Shown in pieces: positions 11,913 to 21,004 of a DNA stretch of 64,000 nt. The number at the start of each line of letters is the position of its first letter. Position 1 is the first letter of the stretch. The notes under the pieces are model-generated. The model did not search any database. It had not been told where the DNA came from and was given only the letters and a program-made list of their open reading frames with translations. The stretch spans positions 372,001 to 436,000 of the forward strand of contig BLSF01000017.1 in the NCBI GenBank assembly GCA_012862575.1, read 5' to 3'. The stretch comes from Parietichytrium sp. I65-24A (taxonomy: Eukaryota > Sar > Bigyra > Thraustochytrida > Thraustochytriidae). The position numbers were made by a program, and so were the translations under genes.

Positions 11913-12383
11913 TCAGTCCACATCGGTCGGGCTCTCCACGATTCTGTCCACTTCATTAGAGAGTATCCGGGATTCAATTTCGTGTATGTCCCTCGCTGCG
12001 GACTGAGCAACGATAATGACCCACGTGGTGATCCCGAGACCATTCTCGCACAGCTTTGGGTCTCTGAAGTTGATCGGTAATGAAAATGTTGGGAACGACG
12101 AGCGAAGGTGTTGTTCCATGATTGTGGGGTACTTTTTGGAGTATACCATTGCCATCTCCTTCTCTTGGCGCCACGTCGTCCACGAACTAAGCGCAAAGCC
12201 CGCTGAGGACAGCACCAGGTACGGCACAAGCGGGCCGACCGACGCTGTAAAGAAATTGGCTCCGATCACACCTCCGCAAACCCCGAACGTCAGTGCAGAG
12301 ACCGTGGCTTTGGCCAGGTGCTTGACCACGAACAGCTCCCGTTGCGGCACCGACCCAACATATTCCATCAGTACATTTTGCAT
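11913..12383 (-). CDS. Small two-helix membrane protein of unknown function
   Basis: A 156-residue protein I do not recognise. It has a hydrophobic pair around residues 25-70 (ALTFGVCGGVIGANFF and LVPYLVLSSAGFAL) separated by a short turn, then a soluble stretch with KYPTIMEQHLRSSFPTF and an amphipathic C-terminus. The frame is open six codons before ATG 12383, and a second ATG lies five codons in. A 19-bp TATATA run sits 77 bp upstream on the correct side. A longer open frame on the opposite strand (12016-13005) is Arg/Ser-rich low complexity and looks like a shadow. It lies head-to-tail between the 10-TM gene and Cox23. Location unknown. Confidence 0.6.
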   Translation of the reverse strand: MQNVLMEYVGSVPQRELFVVKHLAKATVSALTFGVCGGVIGANFFTASVGPLVPYLVLSSAGFALSSWTTWRQEKEMAMVYSKKYPTIMEQHLRSSFPTFSLPINFRDPKLCENGLGITTWVIIVAQSAARDIHEIESRILSNEVDRIVESPTDVD

Positions 12384-12459
12384 CTCCTCCGCTTCGCGCA
12401 ATCACGTCGCGCGACCTGCCTCAGCCCAGCCCGCGGCTCCGTCAACGGCCTCCACCTCC

Positions 12460-12478
12460 TATATATATATATATATAT
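12460..12478 (-). promoter_or_regulatory. TATA-like (TA)n run
   Basis: A 19-bp alternating TA run lies 77 bp upstream of the ATG of the 156-residue protein gene. The position fits a TATA box but it could equally be a microsatellite. Confidence 0.35.
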
Positions 12479-12765
12479 GCTCGCCCCCCACTTGCGCAAA
12501 CGCCCTGCCGCAATATCGCCTTCGCACCCGGCGCAGTCGACTGCGGCCACAACTGCAAGGACAGCAGAAGCAGAAGCAGAAGCAGAAGAAAGTGCTGCCC
12601 TCAGCTCTCTCTTTCTCTTCTTTTCTCTTCTTAGCTCTCTATCTCTCTCTGTCTGTGTGTGCGTGTGTGTGTGTCTCCCGCAACCGCAAAGTTGTGCGCA
12701 AACGCTTTTTATGGCAAACCTATCGCCCACGTAGCATGAAGCAGGCAGGCGCTTCTTTCGCGAAA

Positions 12766-12850
12766 AGTGCGATGGAAAAGTGCGAACGGAAAGTGCGAAC
12801 GAAAGTGCGATGGAAAGGTGGGGTGGAAAAGTGCGAACGGAAAGTGCGAC
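12766..12850 (-). repeat. Imperfect tandem repeat around gtgcgaacggaaa
   Basis: Five or so units of gtgcga(acgga/tgga)aaa. Read on the minus strand, the sense of the downstream 156-residue protein gene, the core is gttcgcactttcc, similar to the core of the repeat at 345-412, which is also in sense orientation to its gene. Confidence 0.7.
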
Positions 12851-12976
12851 AGGGCTGCATATCGCGGGACCGGGTCGGGATGGGTCGGGTTCTCGCTTGG
12901 GAACCGGGACGGTTGCGTTCAAGTTGGCCGTGCGGAGAGGACGCGCGACTGCGAAGGAGGACGACCAGGAGGCGGG

Positions 12977-14413
12977 CTAGTCAGAGTAAGGGACGCCGTC
13001 GGTGAGCGGGAATCGTTTGATGCAAAAGTCCGCTCGTACACTAGACTGCTTGATGTTGCCGGGCATGCAATAGCACAGGTCCCTCCCCTGGCACTGGGCT
13101 GATAAAGGGTCGCGGTAAAAGACAAAGAGCCAAATGCCACTTGAAGCAAAGACTGAAGCGAGCACCAGCACGAGCGCGAAGCCCCGCGGCCGGCACTTCC
13201 ACACGAGGCGAAGATTGTACCCACGCGCCTGTTCCCAGCGGAAACAAACTGTGTCAGTGAATATCTCGGCGAGGACCTGCAGCGTCGCGGAAAATAAAAG
13301 CTGACCCGCTTCCACTGGAGCATCGATGGAGGGGAGCGAGCTAAAATACTCGAGCGGAAGTAGGATCCGACCGTCGCGCTGAAACATGAACACCAGGAGC
13401 GCCGAAGTGATGATGGCCACGTGCTCGGAGATACACTCGCCGAGGATGACGACCGAGTGGAAGCCCTTGGCGCTCAGCTCCATGCGCAGCTGCCTGGACT
13501 TGGTCGAGCTCAGCGTTTCGCGCACGGTGCCCCGCGAGAACGGGACAATGAACGAGGTCGATTGCCGCCGGAACTGTCCGCTGCGCACTCTCGACCGAAT
13601 TGCGTAGATGAGACTGTCGCGCCGCGCTTGCGAGATGCGCATGGAGATCTCAAGGAAAGACTGGAAGACAAGCACCAGGTAAAAGCTGGTCTGACTCTCA
13701 AAGCGCGTGAAAAAGAGTCGGATGGTTAGACTTGTTGCCATTTGAAACCACAATGTGAGCATCCACGCATACTCTCGGCGCAATTCTGTCTGTCGGCCGC
13801 GCTTTTCCTTGGCTGTGATAAGGGTTCGAGCCGAATAGCGCAAAAGCGAATAGAAGAGCTCTCTGACAACGGGAAAGATCAAGCAGGCCACTAAAATTCT
13901 GTCCAAGTCAGTTTCTTGGGGCACTGCTCGAATAACGTAAAGGAAAACAACGCCAGCCAGAACGCACACGAACTGGGAGATCATAGCGAAGCGAAGAGTT
14001 GCCCCTCTGTCCACCACAGCCAGTGCACCAACACTGAGAGCCACTGGAAGAACTACCTTGATGAATTTGAGAATGCCCCCAAGGACCACCATCAGAGTGT
14101 ACCCCAGTGTGATGCCAAGCGACACGGCAACAACTCTGCGCCTTGTCACGCCAAGCAACAAAACAAACGCGACGGCGAGATAGATTCTGCATGGGAAGAA
14201 GATTGCCTCCATATGGACCAACTGCAGGGCACTCATGTCGTTGCTCACGATAATGGATTGATTTGTGCTTGCCGCAAGGTCCACGTGCCAACCTTTCAGC
14301 GAGGGGTGTCTGCTTCCCGGGAGCCAGAATAATACCAAGGGTGAAAGAGCTGGGATCGACCAAAGCAGCATTTCGCCCGCCAGGGTCAGCGACCTGCCCC
14401 ACGTAGACGCCAT
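12977..14413 (-). CDS. Ten-helix integral membrane protein, unknown family
   Basis: A 478-residue protein that I cannot place. About ten hydrophobic helices are visible, starting with a Leu-rich segment near residues 10-30 and ending with LVLVLASVFASSGIWLFVFY near 425-445. A basic cytoplasmic-looking loop rich in Arg/Ser/Thr (about 275-315) sits between helices 8 and 9 and may be phosphorylated. The C-terminal ~40 residues after the last helix carry several cysteines (CQGRDLCYCMPG), suggesting a disulfide-bonded outside tail. No transporter signature was recognised. The start is the first ATG, preceded by non-coding sequence. Membrane proteins of this general look are lineage-specific families in several stramenopiles (inference). 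Confidence 0.75.
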   Translation of the reverse strand: MASTWGRSLTLAGEMLLWSIPALSPLVLFWLPGSRHPSLKGWHVDLAASTNQSIIVSNDMSALQLVHMEAIFFPCRIYLAVAFVLLLGVTRRRVVAVSLGITLGYTLMVVLGGILKFIKVVLPVALSVGALAVVDRGATLRFAMISQFVCVLAGVVFLYVIRAVPQETDLDRILVACLIFPVVRELFYSLLRYSARTLITAKEKRGRQTELRREYAWMLTLWFQMATSLTIRLFFTRFESQTSFYLVLVFQSFLEISMRISQARRDSLIYAIRSRVRSGQFRRQSTSFIVPFSRGTVRETLSSTKSRQLRMELSAKGFHSVVILGECISEHVAIITSALLVFMFQRDGRILLPLEYFSSLPSIDAPVEAGQLLFSATLQVLAEIFTDTVCFRWEQARGYNLRLVWKCRPRGFALVLVLASVFASSGIWLFVFYRDPLSAQCQGRDLCYCMPGNIKQSSVRADFCIKRFPLTDGVPYSD

Positions 14414-15412
14414 CTTGGCTTCCCGCAGCCGCAGCCGCTGATGACGCTGCCGCTTGCACTCTAAATACTAGTGTCACTTTGCTTCGTCAACCATTTGCTC
14501 TCAGCTTTCCCCCCGTTCGTTCGGACTGGAGAGACTATAGTGCTGTTTCTCAGCTCCCAAACTGCAAAATCGCTAAAGTATATCAGAGGGTCCTGTCAAA
14601 GAATGAACTGGATGCACGGTACCTCGATGGGATTTCTCAAGAGAAGAAGCCTTTATGTGCTTGATGTGCTTGGTGTGCTTGATGTATGGCAAACTGAAGC
14701 GCTCCGAAGGACTTGTCACAACCCTGTGCCACACCCTTAATGAGCTGAAAATTTCGAGATGTAAGTTTCATTCGTTCAGCATAATCGGAGCTGGCCCCAC
14801 TGCTGTCGCTGTGGTACGCCACATGAACAACTTTTGAGTTTTGGTGTTCCAACCTCCCTGTTCCTCCTGCTTTACTGTTTGCAGTAGCTAACAATGATGA
14901 ACTATCACTAAGCTTATCACCACTCTCATACAACTGCGACCCCCTAAAGCTAGCTAGCTCTAACTCAGTGACTCAGTAGGCCAAACACTCGGCTCTCAGT
15001 ACTAGCTGCTAGCGCTCGCTTAGCAACGCACTCCATCAACGGATCTATAGCATGGTAGATGTATTGTTTATCTGTAGCACCGTGAGTACAGCGGTTCAAT
15101 CCTCATTGACTTCAACTATTTTTTAATCTTTTGGCAGGGAACTCAAAAAGTGGAACCGGTAGAGTACTCACAGTCAGTACAGTGATGTAACGGTCGAAAA
15201 CGGCCCGACCCGTCCGCGCCCCTGCAGCTATGCCGCTAGAGGTGTCCTCGCAACACATTTCTCACTCTCGCGAGCAACTTTGAAGGAGCTTGGTCCAGTC
15301 GACTCGCTGGCAAAGATCCGCCTCGTAAACATCCATCCAACCTTCTTACTTCTTGCGCAGCACTGGACAGGCCGCAACAATCGTCACACTCAGCCACACT
15401 CAGCCGAGAGCG

Positions 15413-15422
15413 TATATATATA
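15413..15422 (+). promoter_or_regulatory. TATA-like element upstream of PPP2R3C
   Basis: TATATATATA lies about 480 bp before the PPP2R3C ATG and about 50 bp before the 179-bp duplicated block. If it is the TATA box, the duplication would be in the transcribed leader. Confidence 0.3.
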
Positions 15423-15473
15423 GAAGCTAGTTGCTCTATTTTCGCTTGGTCAAGGCCGTCGGGATAATCGAGA

Positions 15474-15830
15474 TAACGAGCGACTTTGATACAACCAAAT
15501 CCAAGTACATATCTGGTCTCTCGTCTCTCGTCAGTGCGGAAAATCCTCCGTCACGCGCCTCCGGTGGGATCATTGTGGTCAGTGTTTCTGTTTTTCTGTT
15601 TTTCTTTTTCATTTTAGGTTTGTGTTCGTATCATACACGGGGACATTCGAGGTAACGAGCGACTTTGATACAACCAAATCCAAGTACATATCTGGTCTCT
15701 CGTCTCTCGTCAGTGCAGAAAATCCTCCGTCACGCGCCTCCGGTGGGATCATTGTGGTCAGTGTTTCTGTATTCTCTGTTTTTCTTTTTCTTTTTAGGTT
15801 TGCGTTCACATCATACACGGGACAAGTTCG
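15474..15830 (+). repeat. 179-bp direct tandem duplication
   Basis: Two nearly identical copies begin taacgagcgactttgata at 15474 and 15653. Each contains the tctcgtctctcgtcagtgc segment and ends with a T-rich tract followed by AG (…ttttag|gttt), resembling a 3' splice site. The copies differ at a few positions, so the duplication is fairly recent. It sits about 75 bp before the PPP2R3C ATG. Confidence 0.9.
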
Positions 15831-15903
15831 AATTTGGGCTTGCTTGCTTCTCGGGTTGGGCGCGCATTTTGAGCTGGTCTTGTAGTGGTGGGTGGACTGC
15901 GCA

Positions 15904-17454
15904 ATGGCTTCCGCGCGGGAGTGGGTGCGGCTGTTGCAGCAGTACGAATCCCAGCGTGCGATTCACGGTGAGATCGACGCCGAGCATGAGGTGCAACGCA
16001 AGCTGCGGCAAATCTTTGCAGACCGTCGCGAAGCCGCAGCGCGGCGAGAGCCCACTTTGCGCGCCATTCCGAGATTCTTCCCGCGCAAGCTGGCAGCCTT
16101 GGATCTTGAGGAGCAGCACGGGCAACATGGGCAAACTGGGCAGCAGCAGAACGCTAGCACGACGAGCGAGGAGGAGCAGGTGGCGCAGAGGCTGTTGCGG
16201 CGAGCAGCCAGGAAGAGGTTTTTGCAGCGGCGCACAGCCGAGTTGCTCTCGGAAGACGATCTGCGGGCGGTTTTGGCAGCGCTGAACACGCACCAGTCAC
16301 CACCGAGAGATCCGCGCAGGGTTGTGGGAGACGGGACTGTTCGAGCGGAGGACGAGCTGGGCTGGGTGGAAGAAGACGAGGAGGGGGGAGAAGGGGGCGA
16401 GCGGTCGGAGGTGATGAATAGCGGAAGGATCAACTACGACGATTTTTGCACGGCCAGGGATGAGCTGGAGCCGAGGTTAGCGAAATATTTTGATGCTGAC
16501 GGCTTCGCCAAGTTCCGTCGCGACGGCTGGGGTCGCATTGGGATTGGTATGTTCTTTCACTATGTGTGCAGGCTTGCCTCCCTCGCGCAGACGAGAATTC
16601 AGCTATCGATGTACGACACGCACGGGGACGGCTTCCTACGCGAACAGGACCTTGAAAACTTTATCTATGAGCTGATTCCGAGCTTGGAGGCGCTTTCCGA
16701 CCTCCAGGAGAACTTTTATCCGTTCTACGTCTTCACGGCAGTCAGAAAATTCTTCTTCTTCCTGGACCCGAAGCACTCCTGCAAGATCGCGATCAAAGAC
16801 CTCGTCACGTCACCAATTCTGCACGAGCTGTTGCATCTACAGAACATAGGGCCGGACCAGAGCAAGCCCGAGTCGGAGACCTTCAACTGGTTTTCTGCGC
16901 ACAACACTCTTCGAGTCTACAGCCAGTACCTTGAGCTCGACATTGATCACAACGGCATGTTAAGCCGGTCCGAGATCGCCGGTTATGGCACGGGGTCGCT
17001 CACAACTGCGCTTATTGATCGGGTATTTGAGGAGTGCCAAACCTATGATGGCGAAATGGACTACAAAACGTTTCTGGACTTTGCGCTTGCCATGGAATCG
17101 AAAAAATCTCCGCAATCCTTGATCTACTTTTTCCGACTTTTGGACATCAAGAAATGCGGGTATTTGGATCGCTTTACAATCAATTACTTTTTCCGTGAGA
17201 TCGCCCAGCGCCTCAGGGAACTCGATGGCGGGATAAACGGGGATATTGTAAAAGTAGACGACGTCATTGACGAGATCTTTGACATGTGCAAACCGTCCAA
17301 CCCGGCGCAGATCGCCTTGGACGACATTATTCGATGTGGGGTGGGCGACACCATCGTGACAATGCTAACAGACCTAAGCGGCTTTTGGGCTTATGACAAC
17401 CGCGAGCATTTGATTGCAGAAGAGGCAAGGGAGGAAAGAGAATTTGAAGAGTAA
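15904..17454 (+). CDS. PPP2R3C: PP2A regulatory B'' subunit, PPP2R3C/TON2 (FASS) type
   Basis: A 516-residue regulatory subunit of protein phosphatase 2A. The C-terminal two thirds match PPP2R3C/TON2 closely: FFHYVCRLASLAQ, the EF-hand-like loop YDTHGDGFLREQDLE, YPFYVFTAVRKFFFFLDP, NWFSAHNTLRVYSQYL, a second EF hand LDIDHNGMLSRSE, YGTGSLT, and TYDGEMDYKTFLDF. Both loops keep the Asp/Asn/Gly ligand pattern for calcium. In plants and animals this subunit acts in cortical microtubule organisation or at centrosomes and basal bodies; a similar role here is inferred. The N-terminal third has a Gln-rich stretch and an acidic Glu/Gly loop (about 155-170), longer than in human. ATG 15904 is the first in frame; four codons of open frame precede it. 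Confidence 0.93.
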   Translation: MASAREWVRLLQQYESQRAIHGEIDAEHEVQRKLRQIFADRREAAARREPTLRAIPRFFPRKLAALDLEEQHGQHGQTGQQQNASTTSEEEQVAQRLLRRAARKRFLQRRTAELLSEDDLRAVLAALNTHQSPPRDPRRVVGDGTVRAEDELGWVEEDEEGGEGGERSEVMNSGRINYDDFCTARDELEPRLAKYFDADGFAKFRRDGWGRIGIGMFFHYVCRLASLAQTRIQLSMYDTHGDGFLREQDLENFIYELIPSLEALSDLQENFYPFYVFTAVRKFFFFLDPKHSCKIAIKDLVTSPILHELLHLQNIGPDQSKPESETFNWFSAHNTLRVYSQYLELDIDHNGMLSRSEIAGYGTGSLTTALIDRVFEECQTYDGEMDYKTFLDFALAMESKKSPQSLIYFFRLLDIKKCGYLDRFTINYFFREIAQRLRELDGGINGDIVKVDDVIDEIFDMCKPSNPAQIALDDIIRCGVGDTIVTMLTDLSGFWAYDNREHLIAEEAREEREFEE

Positions 17455-17733
17455 CCAAGATTGGCCTCTCCTTCGGCAGTCCGTTTGTGGAAAAAAAGCA
17501 TGTGATGGGCATGACATTCTCAGACTTGGACTCAGTTTTTATGTACTACTACAAATCTTTAGGGAGCTAAAAGCTTGAAGCTACACTGTCTTCAGCAAGC
17601 CAGCTAGATTTTTGATAATTTTGTTCAAACATACCCCCTCTCACGGGACGCGGAACACAGCGAAGAGCTGAGTGCTCCTCTATCCTAGGATCAGGATGAG
17701 ATGAAAGAGAGAGGGGGTTGGCAAGGAAAGAGC

Positions 17734-18831
17734 TCAGCGGCTCGATGTCTGCCCTTTCCAGGAGATGGAGGATGCCGAGGAGCGCCTTCCATCTGAGATC
17801 GTTCTCTTGACCAGTTCCTTCTTTTCTGACGAAGCAGGATTGGATGCGGAAGTCTCTTCGCTCTCCTCTTCGTCATCAGGCTCGTCTGTCAAAGGCATTG
17901 TGGCCAAATTTCTTGCAAGGCGGATCGTATCCTTGAGAATCTGGAAGGAGTAGCCAAGCATGAGCACCTGCGTCGCGAGGTAAAGAGATTCGTCACCTGC
18001 GTACTGCTCTGGCTGCACCTGGTAATAGTAAACTAAGGAGAACAGCAACACAATCCCCCACACAGCAAATTTACTCACATTGTAGCCAAGGCGGATTCTT
18101 GCGCCGATGGTGGTGAACAAGAAGTATGGCAACAAAGCAACGTTGTTGGAGATTACGCGGCCAAGCATCACGTAGGGCAGAACCAAGGTAAAGGCGTACA
18201 GGTTGTGCCAGTCACGGGAGCTGATGAGGCCCTTGCGAACCAAAGTCATAAGGAACGCGGAAATTTGCACAGGCATGATCGTAGCAAACGCGAACTCTGG
18301 TCCCACGAAGGTAGAAATGGTGGCCTGGAACTGGGAAATGGCGTGGAACCTCTTGATTTGCATCTTGCGCGCTTCAGGAGTTCCTTTGGGGTAAGGCATA
18401 CCGCGCATTGTTTTGTCTTTGCTCTCAAAGAATTCGGAGATCCAGTTGGACGCCAGAAGCGTGAAGATGATCAGTCCCGAGGTCACCACAGGTACAACTC
18501 TGTCCGCACCGACGCTCTGCAAGACCTTGGTGAAGATGATAGCAAAGATTGGGCGGAACGCAAACAAGATGTTATGCGCGCGGAACTCTGGCCAGATCAT
18601 AGGCCTATCGGACTTGATCCTCATTCCTGGCAGTCTGAAGAGCAAGGACGTTCCGGAAAGGAGCGCATGGCACATCATCGTTGCCACCACGAACCACGTG
18701 CTGTCCTCCGCGAACCCCATCGACCCGAACATCACGAACCTCCCAAACCGGAACAGAAAGTGCAGCAGGCATGCTAGCCCGAGCACCTTGTGCACGTTGA
18801 AAGGGTCATGCTTGGTAAACAGTCGCGCCAT
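17734..18831 (-). CDS. Conserved-looking eight-helix membrane protein, unknown function
   Basis: A 365-residue protein with about eight hydrophobic segments. It begins MARLFTKHDPFNVHKVLGL, with conserved-looking His/Asp before the first helix, and has further polar motifs inside the membrane part (PEFRAHNILFAFRP, FVGPEFAFATIMP, YVMLGRVISNN). The charged C-terminal tail (about 320-365) is acidic, then Ser/Lys-rich, and is probably cytosolic. No signal peptide and no known transporter or enzyme signature was recognised; the buried His, Arg and Asp residues would be compatible with a membrane enzyme, but this is speculation. It converges with PPP2R3C (279 bp between stops). Clearly a real gene by composition and frame length. 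Confidence 0.78.
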   Translation of the reverse strand: MARLFTKHDPFNVHKVLGLACLLHFLFRFGRFVMFGSMGFAEDSTWFVVATMMCHALLSGTSLLFRLPGMRIKSDRPMIWPEFRAHNILFAFRPIFAIIFTKVLQSVGADRVVPVVTSGLIIFTLLASNWISEFFESKDKTMRGMPYPKGTPEARKMQIKRFHAISQFQATISTFVGPEFAFATIMPVQISAFLMTLVRKGLISSRDWHNLYAFTLVLPYVMLGRVISNNVALLPYFLFTTIGARIRLGYNVSKFAVWGIVLLFSLVYYYQVQPEQYAGDESLYLATQVLMLGYSFQILKDTIRLARNLATMPLTDEPDDEEESEETSASNPASSEKKELVKRTISDGRRSSASSISWKGQTSSR

Positions 18832-21004
18832 CTCGCTTTCACTTTCGCTTTCGCTGCACTGTCAACCCTTCGTACGCCAACGCCAATACGCTCTCCGCCA
18901 CCTGACTGCTCGACTCTTCCCACACTTCGTTCGTTCCTTCGTTCGTTGACCTCTTCCACTTGAGCGTTTGCGACTTGGCTTTGCCCGACTGCTCTGACTG
19001 CTCTCTCTCTTTGCTCTCAATGCATCTCATGCGCTCATTGCTCTCATTACTCTCGCCAGCCACCTCCTCACTCTTTCCCACTCTTACACGGCCACCTACC
19101 CTTACCAATAAGACTCTACGCCACCGCTGGGTCCCCTTCGTCTTTCCGGCCAGCCTGCTACCGCCGGTGCTATGGAAAGCAGTAGCCGAAATGAAACAAC
19201 CTTGCAACGTTTGGTTTTGACCCGACTGTTCTAGGCTGCTGCCTAACGGTTACAGTAGATGACGACGTACAGTATCCAGCTCTGGGCTACTACGAGGCTA
19301 TCTATTAAGTTAGTAAGGACGGGAGCATCTGAACTTTGAGTTTCTGATTTGAGACACCGACCGGAGTGTACCCTGCTTCTATCAACGGCCTAATGGATTG
19401 TACCGTGAGTGCACGTGGAGCAGAGGTAGCGCATGGTAGCGCCCAGTATCGACGAGCAAGTACCGTCAGTCAGTAGGTGCTAGTACAGTAGCTACTGTGC
19501 GGAACACGAAATGTACTCCGCCAGTGCCTGGTGAGATCAGCAGTCCTAGCATTTGATCTGTTCTCGCTCTGTCTCGCTCTCTTCTCTCTCTCTCTCTTTT
19601 CTATCTCTTCCAGACTATGTACAGTACCAGGTACTCAAGTATCAACTAATTACTTCATTTCAATTGATCTGTAATTGACTTGACTTGATTGATTGTGAAA
19701 GAGTGAGCGAGAATAGAGTTCACTTTCATTGCTTTCATTTCTCTCATTCAGCGCTGGATGTCAATTTGCAACTCGCAAGGTCAGTACTAGCACGCACAGT
19801 GAGCACTGTGAGTGCAACTCTCTGTCTCTCTTTCTTTGCTATTTCTAGCTACAGGTTCCGAGGGCTCTGAAGGTTCTGAGGTGGTACGTACACTACCACA
19901 CTTTCGTCGGGAGAAGTCTTGCAATTCGCCCGCATTGTAGGCACCCTTTCAAAATTCAATAAAAGTCATCGGAAGTCATCGGAATGATGGGAACGAAATC
20001 TCCGTTGGTTTACAGCTCTTTTTAATCAAGTTAAAGCAATAAACAATTGCTTGTGAAAAAGTAAAACTACTCTGATGTACCGTCAAACAAAGAGCAGTGG
20101 CTTGTGATTGGCTGGCGACTGAAAATTTTCGGTCTCCACATTTCAAACGATTTAAACTTTCGGCTAGCTACTATTAACGCGAAAACTTATCGGCTCATCA
20201 AGGGCAATCAACTCCACAAATTTTGGGGGTAGTACTATCTATAATTCCACATAGCCATTCCCCCGAATAGTCTGCACGCTCGCGCAGTGGAGGTGAACCT
20301 TGTCTCTCTTGTCTGTCTCTTTTGGAAGCAACGTAGGAGGCAGCTCAGGGTGACGCGCTGCTGGCTCTCACAATGCAAGAAAAGTATTTCGTTGGTAACA
20401 GAAGAACTAGTAGAATCGCTTTTAGAATTCAGAAGAAATCAGAAGGCGAGGAGGCGAGGTATTTTGGTTGGATCAAAGCCAACCCATCAAAAAGCCAATC
20501 AATCGAAACGAAAAGGAAATGGAAAGCCGAGGTAGTCGAGGACAGAGTTGATGCACCCTTCATTCAACCACGTGCGCAGACTTCCCTTGGACACATTTGG
20601 ACACTTTAAAAAAAAGAACAGAACGAGAACGAACAGAAAGAACATCTGGATGACAGGTGGACAAAAGCGTTCCCCACACCACCCCTCCTACACGAATCCT
20701 AAAAGATTCCCATGCGCAGTATCATATCTAATCCTTCGGCATAAGCCCTCTCGAAGAGCTGCTCGAGAGCACACGATCGTTCGCGAACAAGGAATCACAC
20801 CCTTTTCTGCGGAACCCAATCTCTTGATAGTCGCCAGACAACCTACGCCGGATCACGCGGGCCTATGAACGCCTATGAAGAATTACAAGTCCCCACAGTA
20901 GCCACAGTTTCCCACAGGTCGCAGCGCGTACTCGGGGTCCGCGCGAGGGACGATCGATCCGTTATTTTTTTTGTGAGGGAGTGAGAGAGTGAGAGGCGCG
21001 CGAG
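18832..21004. other. 2.2-kb divergent spacer
   Basis: No gene recognised on either strand. Hexamer repeats tttcac/tttcgc lie at 18836-18860 directly before the membrane-protein ATG. A region near 19380-19520 is rich in gtac and tagtac words with short palindromes and resembles parts of the spacers near 14950-15200 and 51480-51860. It must hold promoters for the membrane protein (-) and DHX33 (+). Confidence 0.5.

Larger units (their letters stand above)
12384..12976. other. Spacer with TATA run and repeats
   Basis: Holds the likely promoter of the 156-residue protein, a TA dinucleotide run (12460-12478), agcagaagc repeats (about 12560-12590), CT/GT tracts (12605-12675) and a gtgcgaac repeat block (12766-12850). 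No gene recognised. Confidence 0.5.
14414..15903. other. Divergent spacer upstream of PPP2R3C
   Basis: No gene recognised. It holds a stretch rich in agtac/tagcta words (about 14940-15200), a tRNA-like A/B-box pair that does not fold well (about 15050-15105), a TATATATATA run at 15413-15422, and a 179-bp tandem duplication (15474-15830) directly before the phosphatase-subunit gene. Confidence 0.5.

Noticed and set aside
12016-13005. Long plus-strand open frame opposite the 156-residue membrane protein
   Set aside because: Arg/Ser/Lys-rich product translated through microsatellites; the minus-strand frame has a sensible membrane-protein pattern.
15040-15110. tRNA-like element with A-box (tagcatggtag) and B-box (ggttcaatcc) at tRNA spacing
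   Set aside because: The D-arm can pair, but the anticodon and T stems do not and no acceptor stem is found. At most a relic or tRNA-derived repeat.
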